A stretch of DNA of 64,000 bases from Methylobacterium sp. J-067 (GCF_022829465.1 NZ_JAKSXZ010000092.1:186001-250000); one strand, 5' to 3'. Shown: positions 45,135 through 55,295, counted from the stretch's first letter. Program-made: numbers and translations. The notes: generated by a model not told the origin, from the sequence alone.

Positions 45135-46118
45135 ATGCTCTCTGACGATACGCCCGCCCGGCTCCCCGACCGCACCGTCAACGTCCGCGACGTCTTCGGC
45201 ATCGACCTCGACCTCAAGGTGCCGGCCTTCGCCGAAGCCGAAGAGCACGTGCCCGATCTCGACCCGGACTACATCTTCGACCGGGAGACGACGCTCGCCA
45301 TCCTGGCCGGCTTCGCGCGCAACCGCCGCGTGATGGTCACCGGCTATCACGGCACCGGCAAGTCGACCCATATCGAGCAGGTGGCGGCCCGGCTGAACTG
45401 GCCCTGCATCCGCATCAACCTCGACAGCCACGTCTCGCGCATCGACCTCGTCGGCAAGGACGCGATCGTGCTGCAGGACGGCAAGCAGGTCACGGCCTTC
45501 CAGGACGGCATCCTGCCCTGGGCCCTGCAGAACAACGTCGCCCTCGTCTTCGACGAGTACGATGCTGGCCGCCCGGACGTGATGTTCGTGATCCAGCGGG
45601 TGCTGGAGGTCTCGGGCCGCCTGACGCTGCTCGACCAGAAGCGGGTCATCCGCCCGCACGCGGCCTTCCGCCTGTTCGCCACGGCCAACACAGTCGGCCT
45701 CGGGGACACGTCGGGCCTGTATCACGGCACGCAGCAGATCAACCAGGGCCAGATGGACCGCTGGTCCATCGTCACCACCCTGAACTACCTGCCGCACGAC
45801 CGCGAGGTGGACATCGTCCTGTCGAAGGCGCCCCACTACAAGGGCGACAGCGGCCGGGACATCGTCAGCCGCATGGTGCGCGTCGCCGACCTCACCCGCA
45901 ACGCCTTCATGAACGGCGACCTCTCCACCGTCATGAGCCCGCGCACGGTCATCACCTGGGCCGAGAACGCCGACATCTTCCGCGACATCGGCTTCGCGTT
46001 CCGCGTGACCTTCCTGAACAAGTGCGACGAGCTGGAGCGGACCCTGGTGGCCGAGTTCTACCAGCGCGCTTTCGGCAAGGAACTGCCCGAGAGCGCGATG
46101 AACGTCGCCCTGAGCTGA
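45135..46118 (+). CDS. cobS: Aerobic cobaltochelatase subunit CobS
   Basis: A 327-residue MoxR-type AAA ATPase. The Walker [14 protein letters not shown] lies at about residue 70, Walker B is [14 protein letters not shown] and sensor I is [11 protein letters not shown]. With CobT and CobN it inserts cobalt into hydrogenobyrinate a,c-diamide in aerobic cobalamin synthesis. ATG 45135 (MLSDDTPAR) is the start; the frame is open further up. cobT follows by 8 bp. Homologs of the pair are also used outside B12 synthesis, but the length and motifs fit CobS closely. cobN is not in the window. Confidence 0.96.
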   Translation: MLSDDTPARLPDRTVNVRDVFGIDLDLKVPAFAEAEEHVPDLDPDYIFDRETTLAILAGFARNRRVMVTGYHGTGKSTHIEQVAARLNWPCIRINLDSHVSRIDLVGKDAIVLQDGKQVTAFQDGILPWALQNNVALVFDEYDAGRPDVMFVIQRVLEVSGRLTLLDQKRVIRPHAAFRLFATANTVGLGDTSGLYHGTQQINQGQMDRWSIVTTLNYLPHDREVDIVLSKAPHYKGDSGRDIVSRMVRVADLTRNAFMNGDLSTVMSPRTVITWAENADIFRDIGFAFRVTFLNKCDELERTLVAEFYQRAFGKELPESAMNVALS

Positions 46119-46126
46119 AGGCCAGC

Positions 46127-48037
46127 ATGTCCCTGTCCAACCGCAAGCCCGGCGAGCGGCGCGAGCCTGTCGCGGAGCCCCTGAAGCGCTCGGTGGCGGG
46201 GTGCCTGCGCGCCATCGCCCGCAAGGCCGAGATCGAGGTCACCTACGCCACCGACCGGCCGGCGCTGACGGGCGACAAGGCCCGCCTGCCCGAGCCGCCG
46301 CGGAAGATGTCGGCGGGGGACGTCGCGGTGCTGCGCGGCAACGCCGACGCGATGGCGCTGCGCCTGGGCTGCCACGATGTGAGCCTGCACCGCCGCTTCG
46401 CCCCCGAGAACGCCCCGGCGCGGGCGATCTACGACGCGGTCGAGCAGGCCCGCGTGGAGGCGATCGGCTCCCGGCGGATGTCGGGCGTGTCGAGCAACAT
46501 CGCCGCGATGCTGGAGGACCGCTACCACCGGGGCGGCAAGTACGAGACCATCACCGACAGGGCGGACGCGCCACTCGAGGACGCCGTCGCCCTCATGGTG
46601 CGCGAGCGGCTGACGGGCCAAGCCCCGCCCGAGGCGGCCAATAAGATCGTGGACCTGTGGCGCTCGCACATTGAGGAGAAGGCCGGGCCGAACCTCGACG
46701 GGCTCATCGGCTCCATCGAGGACCAGCGCGCCTTCGCCCGCTCGATCCGCGACCTCCTCACCTCCCTCGACATGTCGGACGAGACGCCCTTCGACCCGGA
46801 GGACGACGAGAACGACGACGAGAACGACGCCCAGGACGACGAGCAGAACCCGAGCGAGGGCGATTCGGAGGAGAAGTCGCAAGGCGACCGCGCCGAGATC
46901 GAGACCTCGGAGGAAGCCTCGGACGACATCGAGGAGGGCGCGCAGGAGCAGGCCGACGCCCCCTCCGGCGAATTGCCCGACGAGGCCGAGGATGCCGAAT
47001 CGGATGAGGCCGCCGAAGGCTCCCGCCCGCCGCCGCGTCAGGCGAACGAGGCGCGCGGCCCCGAATACAAGGTGTTCAGCCCGAAATTCGACGAGGTGAT
47101 CCACGCCGAGGACCTGTGCGACGCGGACGAACTCGCCCGCCTGCGCAGCTACCTCGACAAGCAGCTCTCGCACCTGCAGGGCGTCGTCGGGCGGCTGGCG
47201 AACCGGCTGCAGCGCCGCCTCCTCGCCCAGCAGAACCGCGCCTGGGACTTCGACCTCGAAGAGGGCCAGCTCGATCCGGCGCGCCTCGTGCGCGTGGTGA
47301 CGGACCCGTTCCAGCCCCTCTCCTTCAAGCAGGAGAAGGACACGAATTTTCGCGATACGGTCGTCACCCTGCTGCTCGACAATTCCGGCTCGATGCGCGG
47401 GCGCCCGATCACCGTGGCGGCGACCTGCGCCGACATCCTGGCGCGGACGCTGGAGCGCTGCGGCGTGAAGGTCGAGATCCTGGGTTTCACCACCCGGGCG
47501 TGGAAGGGCGGCCAGAGCCGCGAATCGTGGCTCGCCGCCGGCAAGCCGGCCTCGCCCGGCCGGCTGAACGACCTGCGCCACATCGTCTACAAGGCGGCGG
47601 ACGCCCCCTGGCGCCGGGCGCGGAAGAACCTCGGGCTGATGATGCGCGAGGGGCTGCTGAAAGAGAACATCGACGGCGAGGCGCTGGATTGGGCGCACAA
47701 GCGCCTGCTCGGCCGCCCCGAGCAGCGCAAGATCCTGATGGTGATCTCGGACGGTGCGCCGGTCGACGATTCGACCCTCTCGGTCAACGCCGGCAACTAT
47801 CTGGAGCGCCACCTGCGCTGGATGATCGAGGACATCGAGACCCGCTCGCCGGTGGAACTGCTCGCCATCGGCATCGGCCACGACGTGACGCGCTACTACC
47901 GTCGCGCGGTGACGATCATCGATGCTGAGGAACTTGGCGGCGCGATGACGGAGAAGCTGGCGGAGCTGTTCGAGGAGGACGGCGCGGCGGTCCCGATCCG
48001 GCAGCCGGCGCGGATGGCGGCGGGCGGGCGGCGCTAG
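46127..48037 (+). CDS. cobT: Aerobic cobaltochelatase subunit CobT
   Basis: A 636-residue cobaltochelatase subunit. An N-terminal conserved part ([21 protein letters not shown]) is followed by a long acidic, low-complexity linker ([17 protein letters not shown] region, about residues 220-305) and a C-terminal VWA domain with the MIDAS motif [12 protein letters not shown] at about 415. The VWA domain binds a divalent metal and works with the CobS ATPase. The start at ATG 46127 follows the cobS stop by 8 bp. The acidic linker is usual for CobT. Confidence 0.96.
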   Translation: MSLSNRKPGERREPVAEPLKRSVAGCLRAIARKAEIEVTYATDRPALTGDKARLPEPPRKMSAGDVAVLRGNADAMALRLGCHDVSLHRRFAPENAPARAIYDAVEQARVEAIGSRRMSGVSSNIAAMLEDRYHRGGKYETITDRADAPLEDAVALMVRERLTGQAPPEAANKIVDLWRSHIEEKAGPNLDGLIGSIEDQRAFARSIRDLLTSLDMSDETPFDPEDDENDDENDAQDDEQNPSEGDSEEKSQGDRAEIETSEEASDDIEEGAQEQADAPSGELPDEAEDAESDEAAEGSRPPPRQANEARGPEYKVFSPKFDEVIHAEDLCDADELARLRSYLDKQLSHLQGVVGRLANRLQRRLLAQQNRAWDFDLEEGQLDPARLVRVVTDPFQPLSFKQEKDTNFRDTVVTLLLDNSGSMRGRPITVAATCADILARTLERCGVKVEILGFTTRAWKGGQSRESWLAAGKPASPGRLNDLRHIVYKAADAPWRRARKNLGLMMREGLLKENIDGEALDWAHKRLLGRPEQRKILMVISDGAPVDDSTLSVNAGNYLERHLRWMIEDIETRSPVELLAIGIGHDVTRYYRRAVTIIDAEELGGAMTEKLAELFEEDGAAVPIRQPARMAAGGRR

Positions 48038-48050
48038 GCGCCGCCCTCTC

Positions 48051-48524
48051 TCACAGGCCGAGGTCGCTCAGCGACGGATGGTCGGCCGGGCGGGGGGCGG
48101 AGCGGTCCCAGTGGAACAGGCGCTGGTCCTCGCGGATCGGCAGGTCGTTGATGCTGGCGTGCCGCGCCTGCATCAGGCCGTGGGCGTCGAACTCCCAGTT
48201 CTCGTTCCCGTAGGCCCGGAACCACGCGCCCGACGCGTCGTGGAACTCGTAGGCGAATCGCACGGCGATGCGGTTCTCGTGAAACGCCCACAGCTCCTTG
48301 ATCAGCCGGTACTCGTGCTCGGCCTGCCATTTGCGGGTCAGGAAGGCGACGATGGCCTCGCGGCCGGAGAAGATCTCCGCGCGGTTCCGCCAGCGGCTGT
48401 CGGCCGTGTAGGCGAGCGAGACCTTCTCCGGGTTGCGCCCGTTCCAGCCATCCTCGGCGGCGCGAACCTTCTTCGCGGCGCTCTCGGCGGTGAAGGGCGG
48501 AAGCGGCGGACGGCTCTCGGACAT
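48051..48524 (-). CDS. DUF1348 nuclear transport factor 2-like protein
   Basis: A 157-residue NTF2-fold protein of the DUF1348 family. The block [56 protein letters not shown] and then [18 protein letters not shown] is diagnostic. The pocket may bind a small molecule, but no reaction is established. I start at ATG 48524. It converges on cobT and is separated from rpmB by a strong hairpin. Confidence 0.88.
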   Translation of the reverse strand: MSESRPPLPPFTAESAAKKVRAAEDGWNGRNPEKVSLAYTADSRWRNRAEIFSGREAIVAFLTRKWQAEHEYRLIKELWAFHENRIAVRFAYEFHDASGAWFRAYGNENWEFDAHGLMQARHASINDLPIREDQRLFHWDRSAPRPADHPSLSDLGL

Positions 48525-48542
48525 GATGGATCCTGGACACAC

Positions 48543-48579
48543 GAAAGCGACCGGCGCCTTGTGAGCGCCGGTCGCTTTC
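48543..48579. terminator. Long perfect hairpin between rpmB and the DUF1348 gene
   Basis: A 15-bp perfect stem (48543-48557 with 48565-48579) and a 7-nt loop, with AAA/TTT at the base of the stem. It directly follows rpmB and lies 18 bp before the DUF1348 start, so it should terminate the rpmB transcript. Confidence 0.75.
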
Positions 48580-48599
48580 AGATCAATCCGAAAAGGGCC

Positions 48600-48899
48600 T
48601 CAGGCCGCGGCCGGAACCTCGGCGAGCTTCTTGTGCAGCTCGCGCTTGAGGAGACGGGCGGTCTGCGACAGGTCGCCTTCCGAGGCCTTCACGAGGAAGG
48701 CATCGAGCCCGCCGCGGTGCTCGACCGTGCGCAGGGCGTGGGCGGTGATGCGCATCCGCACGCGCTTGCCGAGGGCATCGGACTGGAGCGTGACGTTGCA
48801 CAGGTTCGGCAGGAACCGGCACTTGGTCTTGTGGTTCGAGTGGCTCACGAGGTGGCCGACCTGAACGGCCTTGCCGGTGAGTTCGCAGCGGCGCGCCAT
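48600..48899 (-). CDS. rpmB: 50S ribosomal protein L28
   Basis: A 99-residue ribosomal protein of the large subunit. It starts [39 protein letters not shown], the conserved L28 fold, and continues [23 protein letters not shown]. The alphaproteobacterial L28 is longer than E. coli L28 (78 residues), as here. A strong sigma-70 promoter lies about 120 bp upstream. Confidence 0.97.
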   Translation of the reverse strand: MARRCELTGKAVQVGHLVSHSNHKTKCRFLPNLCNVTLQSDALGKRVRMRITAHALRTVEHRGGLDAFLVKASEGDLSQTARLLKRELHKKLAEVPAAA

Positions 48900-49019
48900 G
48901 ACTTGAATAATCCCGTTTCGTTCCGCCGCGGGCCAGATCGCAGCCTGCGCAAACCTTCGCGCCGCGGGCTGCGCCCGTGCGTCAAACCAGGTCCGGCGGA
49001 GTCCTGTTGAAGGCGGGGG

Positions 49020-49048
49020 CTATAGGCGACACAGGGCCGTCCCGTCAA
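49020..49048 (-). promoter_or_regulatory. Housekeeping-type promoter of rpmB
   Basis: On the minus strand TTGACG (49048-49043) is followed after 17 bp by CTATAG (49025-49020). Both hexamers and the spacing match the alphaproteobacterial RpoD consensus. The 5-prime leader would be about 110 nt. Confidence 0.65.
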
Positions 49049-49158
49049 GGCTCGACCGGTGATGCCGTCGTCCGAACCCTCTGTTAACCATGGCACGGGG
49101 ATAACCAAGCCCATTCCGCGCGGCCCGGCCGGCGCGGTCCAGGATTTCGAGCCGGACC

Positions 49159-50058
49159 ATGCGTATCACGATCCCGGTCAGACCCCTCCTCGCGGCGACC
49201 CTCGCCGCCGCCCTGGGGATGCTTCCCCCGCAGGCGGAGGCGCGGCCCCGCAAGGCGAAGGTCGCCGCCGCCCCCGCCTCCCTTTCCGTCGATTACGCCA
49301 TCGCGCTCGCCGGCCTGCGGATCGGCACCGCCCGGCTTGCGGGTGCCTTCGAGCGCGATTCGTACCGGATGGACGTCTCTGCGACGCTCACCGGCCTCGT
49401 CGGCGCCATCACCGGTGGCCAGGGCTCCGCGCGCTCCTCGGGGGGCGTGGGCGCCGGCCCGCTGCCGGACGCCTTCTCCATCGCCACCCGCACCGCCAGC
49501 TCCGGCATCGCCGTGCGCATGGCGCTGGCCCACGGCAACGTGGTCCAGACCGAGATCACCCCGCCGCTCGTGGACATGCAGGACCGGGTGCCGGTCACGG
49601 CGGCCATGAAGCGCAGCATCATGGACCCCGCGAGCGCCCTCGTCATGCCGGTGAAGGCGGGCGCCGCCCCCACCGACCCCGCCAATTGCGACCGCACCCT
49701 GCCGCTCTTCGACGGGGCGACACGCTTCGACGTGGTGCTGAGCTACGCGGAGACGCGCGAGGTGCAGAAGCCCGGCTATGCAGGCCCGGTCCTCGTCTGC
49801 AACGCCCGCTACCGGGCGATCGCCGGCCACCGACACGACCGGCCGGGGGTGAAGTTCATGGAGGACAACCGCGAGATGTCCGTGTGGCTCGCGCCGGTCG
49901 AAGGCACGAAGGTCCTCGTACCCCTGCGCATCTCCGTGCTCACCGAGATCGGCACCAACATCATCGAGGCGACCCGCTGGACGCGGGCGGGCGAGACCGA
50001 GACCGCCGGACGCGCGGGAGACCCGGCCCTCGCCCAGGCGAGCCTGCCCGGCCAGTGA
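49159..50058 (+). CDS. DUF3108 domain secreted protein
   Basis: A 299-residue protein with a signal peptide (ITIPVRPLLAATLAAALGMLPPQAEA) and the DUF3108 pattern: LSVDYAIALAGLRIGTARLAGAFERDSYRMDVSATLTGLVG at the start of the mature protein, TLPLFDGATRFDVVLSYA and VLVCNARYRAIAGHR later. DUF3108 proteins are periplasmic or outer-membrane beta proteins of unknown function. AGGATT precedes ATG 49159. A lone TTAACCAT half-site lies near 49084. The gene after it starts 65 bp downstream. Confidence 0.82.
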   Translation: MRITIPVRPLLAATLAAALGMLPPQAEARPRKAKVAAAPASLSVDYAIALAGLRIGTARLAGAFERDSYRMDVSATLTGLVGAITGGQGSARSSGGVGAGPLPDAFSIATRTASSGIAVRMALAHGNVVQTEITPPLVDMQDRVPVTAAMKRSIMDPASALVMPVKAGAAPTDPANCDRTLPLFDGATRFDVVLSYAETREVQKPGYAGPVLVCNARYRAIAGHRHDRPGVKFMEDNREMSVWLAPVEGTKVLVPLRISVLTEIGTNIIEATRWTRAGETETAGRAGDPALAQASLPGQ

Positions 50059-50123
50059 CGCTTCCCTTCGGCGCGGGGCGGCCCTATCCCGGTGGAGCGG
50101 CCGAGCCCGCCCGAGGAGACGCC

Positions 50124-50414
50124 ATGGCCAAGGGATACATCATCGTCCGCATGACGGTCACGGACCCGGAGGCGTACAAGGACTACGCCGCCATGGCCTC
50201 CGAGGCGATGAAGCTCTACGGCTGCAAGCCGCTGGTGCGGGGCGGTCGCAGCGAAGCCCTGGAAGGCGAGGCCCGCCCGCGCAACGTCGTGCTCGAATTC
50301 GAGTCCTACGAGGCCGCCCGGACCTACTATTATTCGCCGGAATACCAAGCCGCCGTCGCCAAGCGCCTGCCCGCCGGAACCGGCGAAGTGGTGCTGGTCG
50401 AGGGCGTGGACTGA
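50124..50414 (+). CDS. DUF1330 domain protein
   Basis: A 96-residue protein of the DUF1330 dimeric alpha/beta-barrel family: KGYIIVRMTVTDPEAYKDYAAMASEAMKLYGCKPLVRGG and VVLEFESYEAARTYYYSPEYQAAVAKR are the family core. These proteins resemble monooxygenase-type ferredoxin-like folds, but no activity is established. GAGGAGAC precedes ATG 50124. Confidence 0.88.
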   Translation: MAKGYIIVRMTVTDPEAYKDYAAMASEAMKLYGCKPLVRGGRSEALEGEARPRNVVLEFESYEAARTYYYSPEYQAAVAKRLPAGTGEVVLVEGVD

Positions 50415-50425
50415 AGGCTCCCCCC

Positions 50426-50698
50426 ATGCTGCCGCGCCTTGCCGTCCTCGTCACCCTCCTGAGTGCCGCCCCGGCGCTGGCGCAGCCCCTCACCGCAGGC
50501 TCGGCCTGCGGGGGCGATGCCTTCTCCTCGGCGCAGGTGATCGAGCACCGGCCGCCCCGGCGCGGGCCGATCACGGCGGTGCCGGACACTCTCTGCGCCG
50601 ACGTCGAGCCGCAGCATCCGCAGGCGGACGTGCGGATCGACGCCTACCCCGTCATCGTGCCGCAGGTTGGCAGGGGCGGGCGCAGCGTCCCATATTAG
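50426..50698 (+). CDS. Small secreted protein of unknown function
   Basis: A 90-residue protein with a signal peptide (PRLAVLVTLLSAAPALA) and a short mature part (QPLTAGSACGGDAFSSAQ...CADVEPQHPQADVRIDAYPVIVP) with two cysteines. It recognises no family by eye. It begins 11 bp after the DUF1330 stop. Its TAG stop is in the same frame as the helicase gene downstream, which matters for where the helicase starts. Confidence 0.55.
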   Translation: MLPRLAVLVTLLSAAPALAQPLTAGSACGGDAFSSAQVIEHRPPRRGPITAVPDTLCADVEPQHPQADVRIDAYPVIVPQVGRGGRSVPY

Positions 50699-50794
50699 GG
50701 GCAGCCGGTCGTCCGACCGCAGGAACAGCCGATCATCGACGCCCTGCTTCGCCCCACCCAGCGCTCCCTCCGCCGCGACGCCCGTGCCCGCGGC

Positions 50795-53700
50795 GTGACG
50801 GCCGTCCTGGGCCCCACCAATACCGGCAAGACGCATCTGGCCATCGAGCGGATGCTCGCGCACCCGACCGGGATGATCGGGCTGCCCCTGCGGCTGCTCG
50901 CCCGCGAGGTCTATCTCCGCGTCGTCGCCAAGGTCGGCCCAGAGAAGGTCGCCCTCGTGACCGGCGAGGAGAAGATCAAGCCGGACCGGCCGCGCTACTG
51001 GATCTGCACCATCGAGGCGATGCCGCGCGATCTCGACGTGGCCTTCGTGGCCATCGACGAGATCCAGCTCGCCGCCGACATGGATCGCGGCCACGTCTTC
51101 ACCGACCGCCTGCTCTACGTGCGCGGCCGGGAGGAGACGCTGCTCATCGGCTCCTCGACCATCCTGCCGCTGGTGCAGGACCTGATCCCGAACGTCCACA
51201 CCACCACCCGGCCGCGCCTGTCGCAGCTGACCTTCGCGGGCGAGAAGAAGCTCTCGCGCCTGCCCCGGCGCACGGCCATCGTCGCCTTCTCGGCGGAGGA
51301 GGTCTACGCCATCGCCGAGTTGATCCGCCGCCAGCGCGGCGGCGCGGCGGTGGTGCTCGGCGCCCTGTCGCCCCGCACGCGAAACTCCCAGGTGGAGCTC
51401 TACCAGAGCGGGGACGTGGACTACCTCGTCGCCACCGACGCGGTAGGGATGGGGCTGAACCTCGACGTGGACCACGTCGCCTTCGCCGCGAGCTGGAAAT
51501 ACGACGGCACCCGCTTCCGCCGCCTCACCCCGGCCGAGATGGGCCAGATCGCCGGCCGGGCCGGACGCCACCTGTCGGACGGCACGTTCGGCTCGACGGG
51601 CCGCTGCAAGCCCTTCGAAGCCGAACTGGTGGAGCGCCTGGAGAACCACGATTTCGATCCGCTGCGCATCCTGCAATGGCGCAACCCGGATCTCTCCTTC
51701 GGGAGCCTGGAAGCCCTCCAGACGAGCCTCGACGAGCACCCCCGCGAGGCGGGCCTGACCCGCGCCCCCATGGGCGAGGACCAGCAGGCGTTGGAAATCC
51801 TGATGCGCGAGGACGACATCCGCGACATGGCGCGCGGCCCCTCGGCGGTGCGCCGCCTCTGGGACGTCTGCGGTGTGCCCGATTACCGCAAGGTGCACCC
51901 GCAGGTTCACGCGGACCTCGTCGCCGAACTCTACCGCTTCCTGATGAAGGGCATGGCCGGGCGCATCCCGGACCAGTGGTTCGCCGAGCACGTGGCGTCG
52001 ATCGACCGGACGGACGGGGACATCGACACCCTGTCCCGGCGGATCGCGCAGGGGCGCACCTGGACATTCGTCGCGAATAGACCTGACTGGCTTCGCGACC
52101 CCGAACATTGGCAGGGCGAAACGCGTCGGGTAGAGGACAGACTGTCGGACGCCCTCCACGAACGCCTTGCGAGCCGCTTCGTTGACCGGCGCACCAGCGT
52201 CCTGATGCGACGCCTACGAGAGAACACGATGCTCGAAGCCCAAATTACCCCCGACGGGGATGTCACCGTCGAGGGTCAGCATGTCGGCCAGCTGAACGGC
52301 TTCCTGTTCGTGCCCGATGCGAGTGCGGAAGGCCACGAGGCCAAGACGCTCCGCAGCGCGGCCGAGAAGGCGCTCGCCAGCGAGTTCGAATCACGGGCCG
52401 AGCGGTTCGCCACGACGGCGGATTCGACCCTCGTGCTGTCGCATGACGGCACGATCCGCTGGACCGGCGCCCCGGTGGGCCGCCTGGTACCGGGGGACAA
52501 GCTGTTCGCCCCGCAGATCCGCGTCCTGGCCGATGACAGCCTCGACACGGCGGGCCGCGAGAAGGTCCAGGCCCGACTCGAGGCGTGGCTGAAGGCGCAT
52601 GTGACGCGCCTCCTCGGCCCGCTCATGGAGATCGAGACCGCCGCCGACCTCACCGGCCTCGCCAAGGGCATCGGCTATCAGGTGGTCGAATCGCTCGGCG
52701 TGCTGGAGCGCTCGAAGGTCGCGCAGGAGATGCGCAGCCTCGATCAGGACGGCCGCGCCGCGCTGCGCCGCCACGGCGTGCGTTTCGGCGCCTACCATAT
52801 CTTCCTGCCGGCCCTGTTGAAGCCGGCGCCGCGCACCCTGGCCGCCCAACTCTGGGCCCTGCGCAACGGCGGGCTCGACCAGCGCGGCCTGGACGAGATC
52901 GCCCATCTCGCCGGCTCCGGCCGCACCTCGATCAAGGTCGACAAGGAGATCGCCAAGGGCCTCTACCGGGCCGCCGGCTTCCGCGTCTGCGGCGAGCGGG
53001 CGGTGCGCGTCGACATCCTCGAGCGCCTCGCCGACCTGATCCGCCCGGCCATCGCCTACCGCCCTGGCACGACGCCGGGCGCCCCGCCGGACGGCAGCGC
53101 CGACGGCGACGGGTTCGTCGCCACGGTCGGCATGACCTCCCTGGTCGGCTGCTCGGGCGAGGATTTCGCCTCGATCCTGAAATCCCTGGGCTACGCCAAC
53201 GAGTCGCGCCCCGGCCCGGCCATCACCGTGCCGCTGCTCGCCGCCGCCCCGACCGAGCCGGCCAAGCCCGTCGTCGCCGCCGAAGCGCCGGAGGAGGCCC
53301 CCGAGGCCAACGCCGACGCCGCGACGGAGGAAGCCCCCTCCGACGAGGCGCCCGCCGAGAGCGCGCCGTCCGACGATCTGGTCGCCGAGACGGAGGTCGA
53401 TCCGCTGATCGCTCAGGCGGAGACCCCGGTCGCGCCGGAGCCCGAGACCGCGCCCGCCGCCGTCGAAGCCGAGGCCGAGACCCCGGCCGAGCCCGAGCAG
53501 GCCAAATCTGCAGACGCCGAGCCGGTCGCGGAGGCCGCTGCCGACGGCGAGACCGTCGCCGAGGCGTCGGACGAGGCTCCCGCCGAGGAGGAGGCCGCGC
53601 CTGCCGAGATTGCCCAGGTCGAGGTGTGGCGGCTTCAGCGTCACCAGCGCCCGGCCAATGCCCGCCCGAACAACCGTCCGCGCGGTGGCCGCCGCGATGG

Positions 53701-54016
53701 CGCCCCGGCCGGGGCTTCCGATCAGCCGCGCCGGGCCGAAGGTCAGGGCCAGGGCCAAGGCCAAGGCCGCGACGAACGTCGTCGCGACCGTCCCGAGGGT
53801 CCGCGCCCCGAGCGGCGCCGGGACGAGGGCCGTCCCGACCGCCGGCCGGAGCATCGCGGCGAGGGGCGGCACGATCCGCGCCAGGAACGCCATGGCGGGC
53901 CGCGTCCCGACCAGCGTCCGCCCCGGCGCGAGCGTGCGCCGGATCCCGACTCGCCCTTCGCCAAGCTCGCAGCCCTCAAGGCCCAGCTGGAATCGGGCGG
54001 CGGCGACAAGCGCTGA
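50795..54016 (+). CDS. SUV3-like superfamily 2 RNA helicase with RG-rich tail
   Basis: A 1073-residue helicase related to mitochondrial SUV3. Walker A is GPTNTGKTH at residues 6-14, motif II is AFVAIDEIQLAADMDRG (DEIQ), and the C-terminal helicase half has ATDAVGMGLNLDVDHV and IAGRAGRHL (motif VI). Residues about 820-960 are acidic and alanine/glutamate/proline-rich; about 965-1055 is arginine/glycine-rich with QGQGQGQG and RRPEHRGEGR, typical of RNA-binding tails. The GTG at 50795 is the only standard start before Walker A; no Shine-Dalgarno precedes it, and the frame is open back to the TAG at 50696. Homologs in this family usually start some residues before the P-loop, so the real start may be an unusual codon upstream. 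The next gene is hslR. Confidence 0.9.
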   Translation: MTAVLGPTNTGKTHLAIERMLAHPTGMIGLPLRLLAREVYLRVVAKVGPEKVALVTGEEKIKPDRPRYWICTIEAMPRDLDVAFVAIDEIQLAADMDRGHVFTDRLLYVRGREETLLIGSSTILPLVQDLIPNVHTTTRPRLSQLTFAGEKKLSRLPRRTAIVAFSAEEVYAIAELIRRQRGGAAVVLGALSPRTRNSQVELYQSGDVDYLVATDAVGMGLNLDVDHVAFAASWKYDGTRFRRLTPAEMGQIAGRAGRHLSDGTFGSTGRCKPFEAELVERLENHDFDPLRILQWRNPDLSFGSLEALQTSLDEHPREAGLTRAPMGEDQQALEILMREDDIRDMARGPSAVRRLWDVCGVPDYRKVHPQVHADLVAELYRFLMKGMAGRIPDQWFAEHVASIDRTDGDIDTLSRRIAQGRTWTFVANRPDWLRDPEHWQGETRRVEDRLSDALHERLASRFVDRRTSVLMRRLRENTMLEAQITPDGDVTVEGQHVGQLNGFLFVPDASAEGHEAKTLRSAAEKALASEFESRAERFATTADSTLVLSHDGTIRWTGAPVGRLVPGDKLFAPQIRVLADDSLDTAGREKVQARLEAWLKAHVTRLLGPLMEIETAADLTGLAKGIGYQVVESLGVLERSKVAQEMRSLDQDGRAALRRHGVRFGAYHIFLPALLKPAPRTLAAQLWALRNGGLDQRGLDEIAHLAGSGRTSIKVDKEIAKGLYRAAGFRVCGERAVRVDILERLADLIRPAIAYRPGTTPGAPPDGSADGDGFVATVGMTSLVGCSGEDFASILKSLGYANESRPGPAITVPLLAAAPTEPAKPVVAAEAPEEAPEANADAATEEAPSDEAPAESAPSDDLVAETEVDPLIAQAETPVAPEPETAPAAVEAEAETPAEPEQAKSADAEPVAEAAADGETVAEASDEAPAEEEAAPAEIAQVEVWRLQRHQRPANARPNNRPRGGRRDGAPAGASDQPRRAEGQGQGQGQGRDERRRDRPEGPRPERRRDEGRPDRRPEHRGEGRHDPRQERHGGPRPDQRPPRRERAPDPDSPFAKLAALKAQLESGGGDKR

Positions 54017-54031
54017 TCGGCGGGAGGCGCG

Positions 54032-54307
54032 ATGCGCGAGGGGCGTCAGCGCCTCGACAAATGGTTGTGGTTCGCGCGCTTCGCTCGCACGCGCACCCTG
54101 GCCGCGCGCCTCGTCGATGACGGCTATGTCCGGGTGAACGGGGCGCGCTGCGACAACCCGGCCAAGGCGCTGGGCCTCGGCGATGTGGTCACGGTCGCGG
54201 CGGCGCATGCCACCATGGCCGTGCGGGTCGCCGATCTCGGGACGCGGCGCGGCCCGGCCGAGGAGGCGAGGGGCCTCTACGAGCCGATCACCGGCGAGCC
54301 GGGGTGA
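54032..54307 (+). CDS. hslR: Hsp15-like S4-domain RNA-binding protein
   Basis: A 91-residue S4-domain protein of the Hsp15 type: RQRLDKWLWFARFARTRTLAARLVDDGYVRVNGARCDNPAKALGLGDVVTV is the S4 fold. In E. coli Hsp15 binds free 50S subunits carrying a peptidyl-tRNA. GGGAGG precedes ATG 54032 and it follows the helicase by 15 bp, so the two are co-transcribed. Confidence 0.9.
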   Translation: MREGRQRLDKWLWFARFARTRTLAARLVDDGYVRVNGARCDNPAKALGLGDVVTVAAAHATMAVRVADLGTRRGPAEEARGLYEPITGEPG

Positions 54308-54494
54308 TGACGCGCTGCCACAGGGGGACGTCCTGCCGGGGGAGCGGCGTCGGCGCGCTTGTCAGTGGGGGAGGCAGAGTCTAGAGCCCTTCCCGACAAC
54401 GCTTACCAACAGCGCCTGCGCGCCAGCGCAGCCCCGGATGCGCGGGCCGTGTGCCCCATCCGGATGATGCGGGACCTGAGGACCTAGAGAGCCG

Positions 54495-54833
54495 ATGACC
54501 TACGTCGTCACCGAGAACTGCATCAAGTGCAAGTACATGGACTGCGTGGAAGTCTGTCCGGTGGACTGCTTCTACGAGGGCGAGAACATGCTCGTCATCC
54601 ATCCCGACGAGTGCATCGATTGCGGCGTCTGCGAGCCGGAATGCCCGGCCGAGGCGATCAAGCCCGACACCGAGTCGAGCCTGGAGACGTGGCTGAAGCT
54701 CAACGCCGACTACGCGAAGAGCTGGCCCAACATCACGCAGAAGAAGGACGCCCCCTCCGACGCGAAGGAATGGGACGGCGTCTCCGGCAAGCTGGACGCG
54801 CATTTCTCGCCGAACGCCGGCACGGGCGATTGA
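54495..54833 (+). CDS. fdxA: 7Fe ferredoxin FdxA
   Basis: A 112-residue seven-iron ferredoxin. The first cluster motif [18 protein letters not shown] and the second [16 protein letters not shown] give the cysteine spacing of FdxA-type proteins with one 3Fe-4S and one 4Fe-4S cluster. The C-terminal extension ([22 protein letters not shown]) is characteristic. It carries electrons for cytoplasmic reductases. It stands between hslR and carD, the usual order in alphaproteobacteria. Confidence 0.96.
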   Translation: MTYVVTENCIKCKYMDCVEVCPVDCFYEGENMLVIHPDECIDCGVCEPECPAEAIKPDTESSLETWLKLNADYAKSWPNITQKKDAPSDAKEWDGVSGKLDAHFSPNAGTGD

Positions 54834-55295
54834 TCGCCTTCTGATCTGTGTGATTGACCGGACCGGGCGCACCGCCGCATGAACCCTGCGGGACGGCCGT
54901 GCGCTGCCGGAAGACCTGCCCTGCATCGCCTCCCTAGGCGGGCGGGCGCGTCGGTGTAAAACCCTGAGCGCAGGCGCTGCGGGCGCCCGCGTGCCTTCGA
55001 GCGAGCTTTGATTCCGGCGCGGTTTGTGATACACAATCCGCCTGCCGTCGCTCGCGTCAGACGTGCCTACTCCGCGCCGAAACGCATTTCCCTCATTGGG
55101 GGTTGCATGTGTTCGGCCGCCGGGTCTCTCCCGGCGGAAGGCAATGTCGCGTGCCCGGCTTCGCGAGTGTTCCGGGGTCGCGCTCTTCATGCGCCGGTTC
55201 CGGGAAGTTGCGATCCGACCGGGTGTCGTCCGCCCGGGAACAGCTTTTCGCGCGAGGCGCCCGCCGTGTCGCGCGTCAGTGGAGGCCCTTCTCGC
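54834..55295 (+). other. Long gene-free leader upstream of carD
   Basis: This 462-bp gap holds no supported gene. At 55008 TTGATT with TACACA 16 bp later (55030-55035) is a weak promoter candidate, which would give carD an unusually long leader of about 255 nt. Several GC-rich imperfect inverted repeats lie around 54970-54990. The open frame that runs through 55008-55295 has no similarity to CarD. Confidence 0.4.

Noticed and set aside
46058..47881. A 607-codon minus-strand frame opposite cobT
   Set aside because: Shadow of cobT; repetitive Gly/Val/Leu-rich content from the acidic linker read backwards.
53740..53770. Tandem CAGGGC/CAAGGC hexamers in the helicase tail
   Set aside because: They are the codons of the QGQGQGQG stretch and not an independent element.
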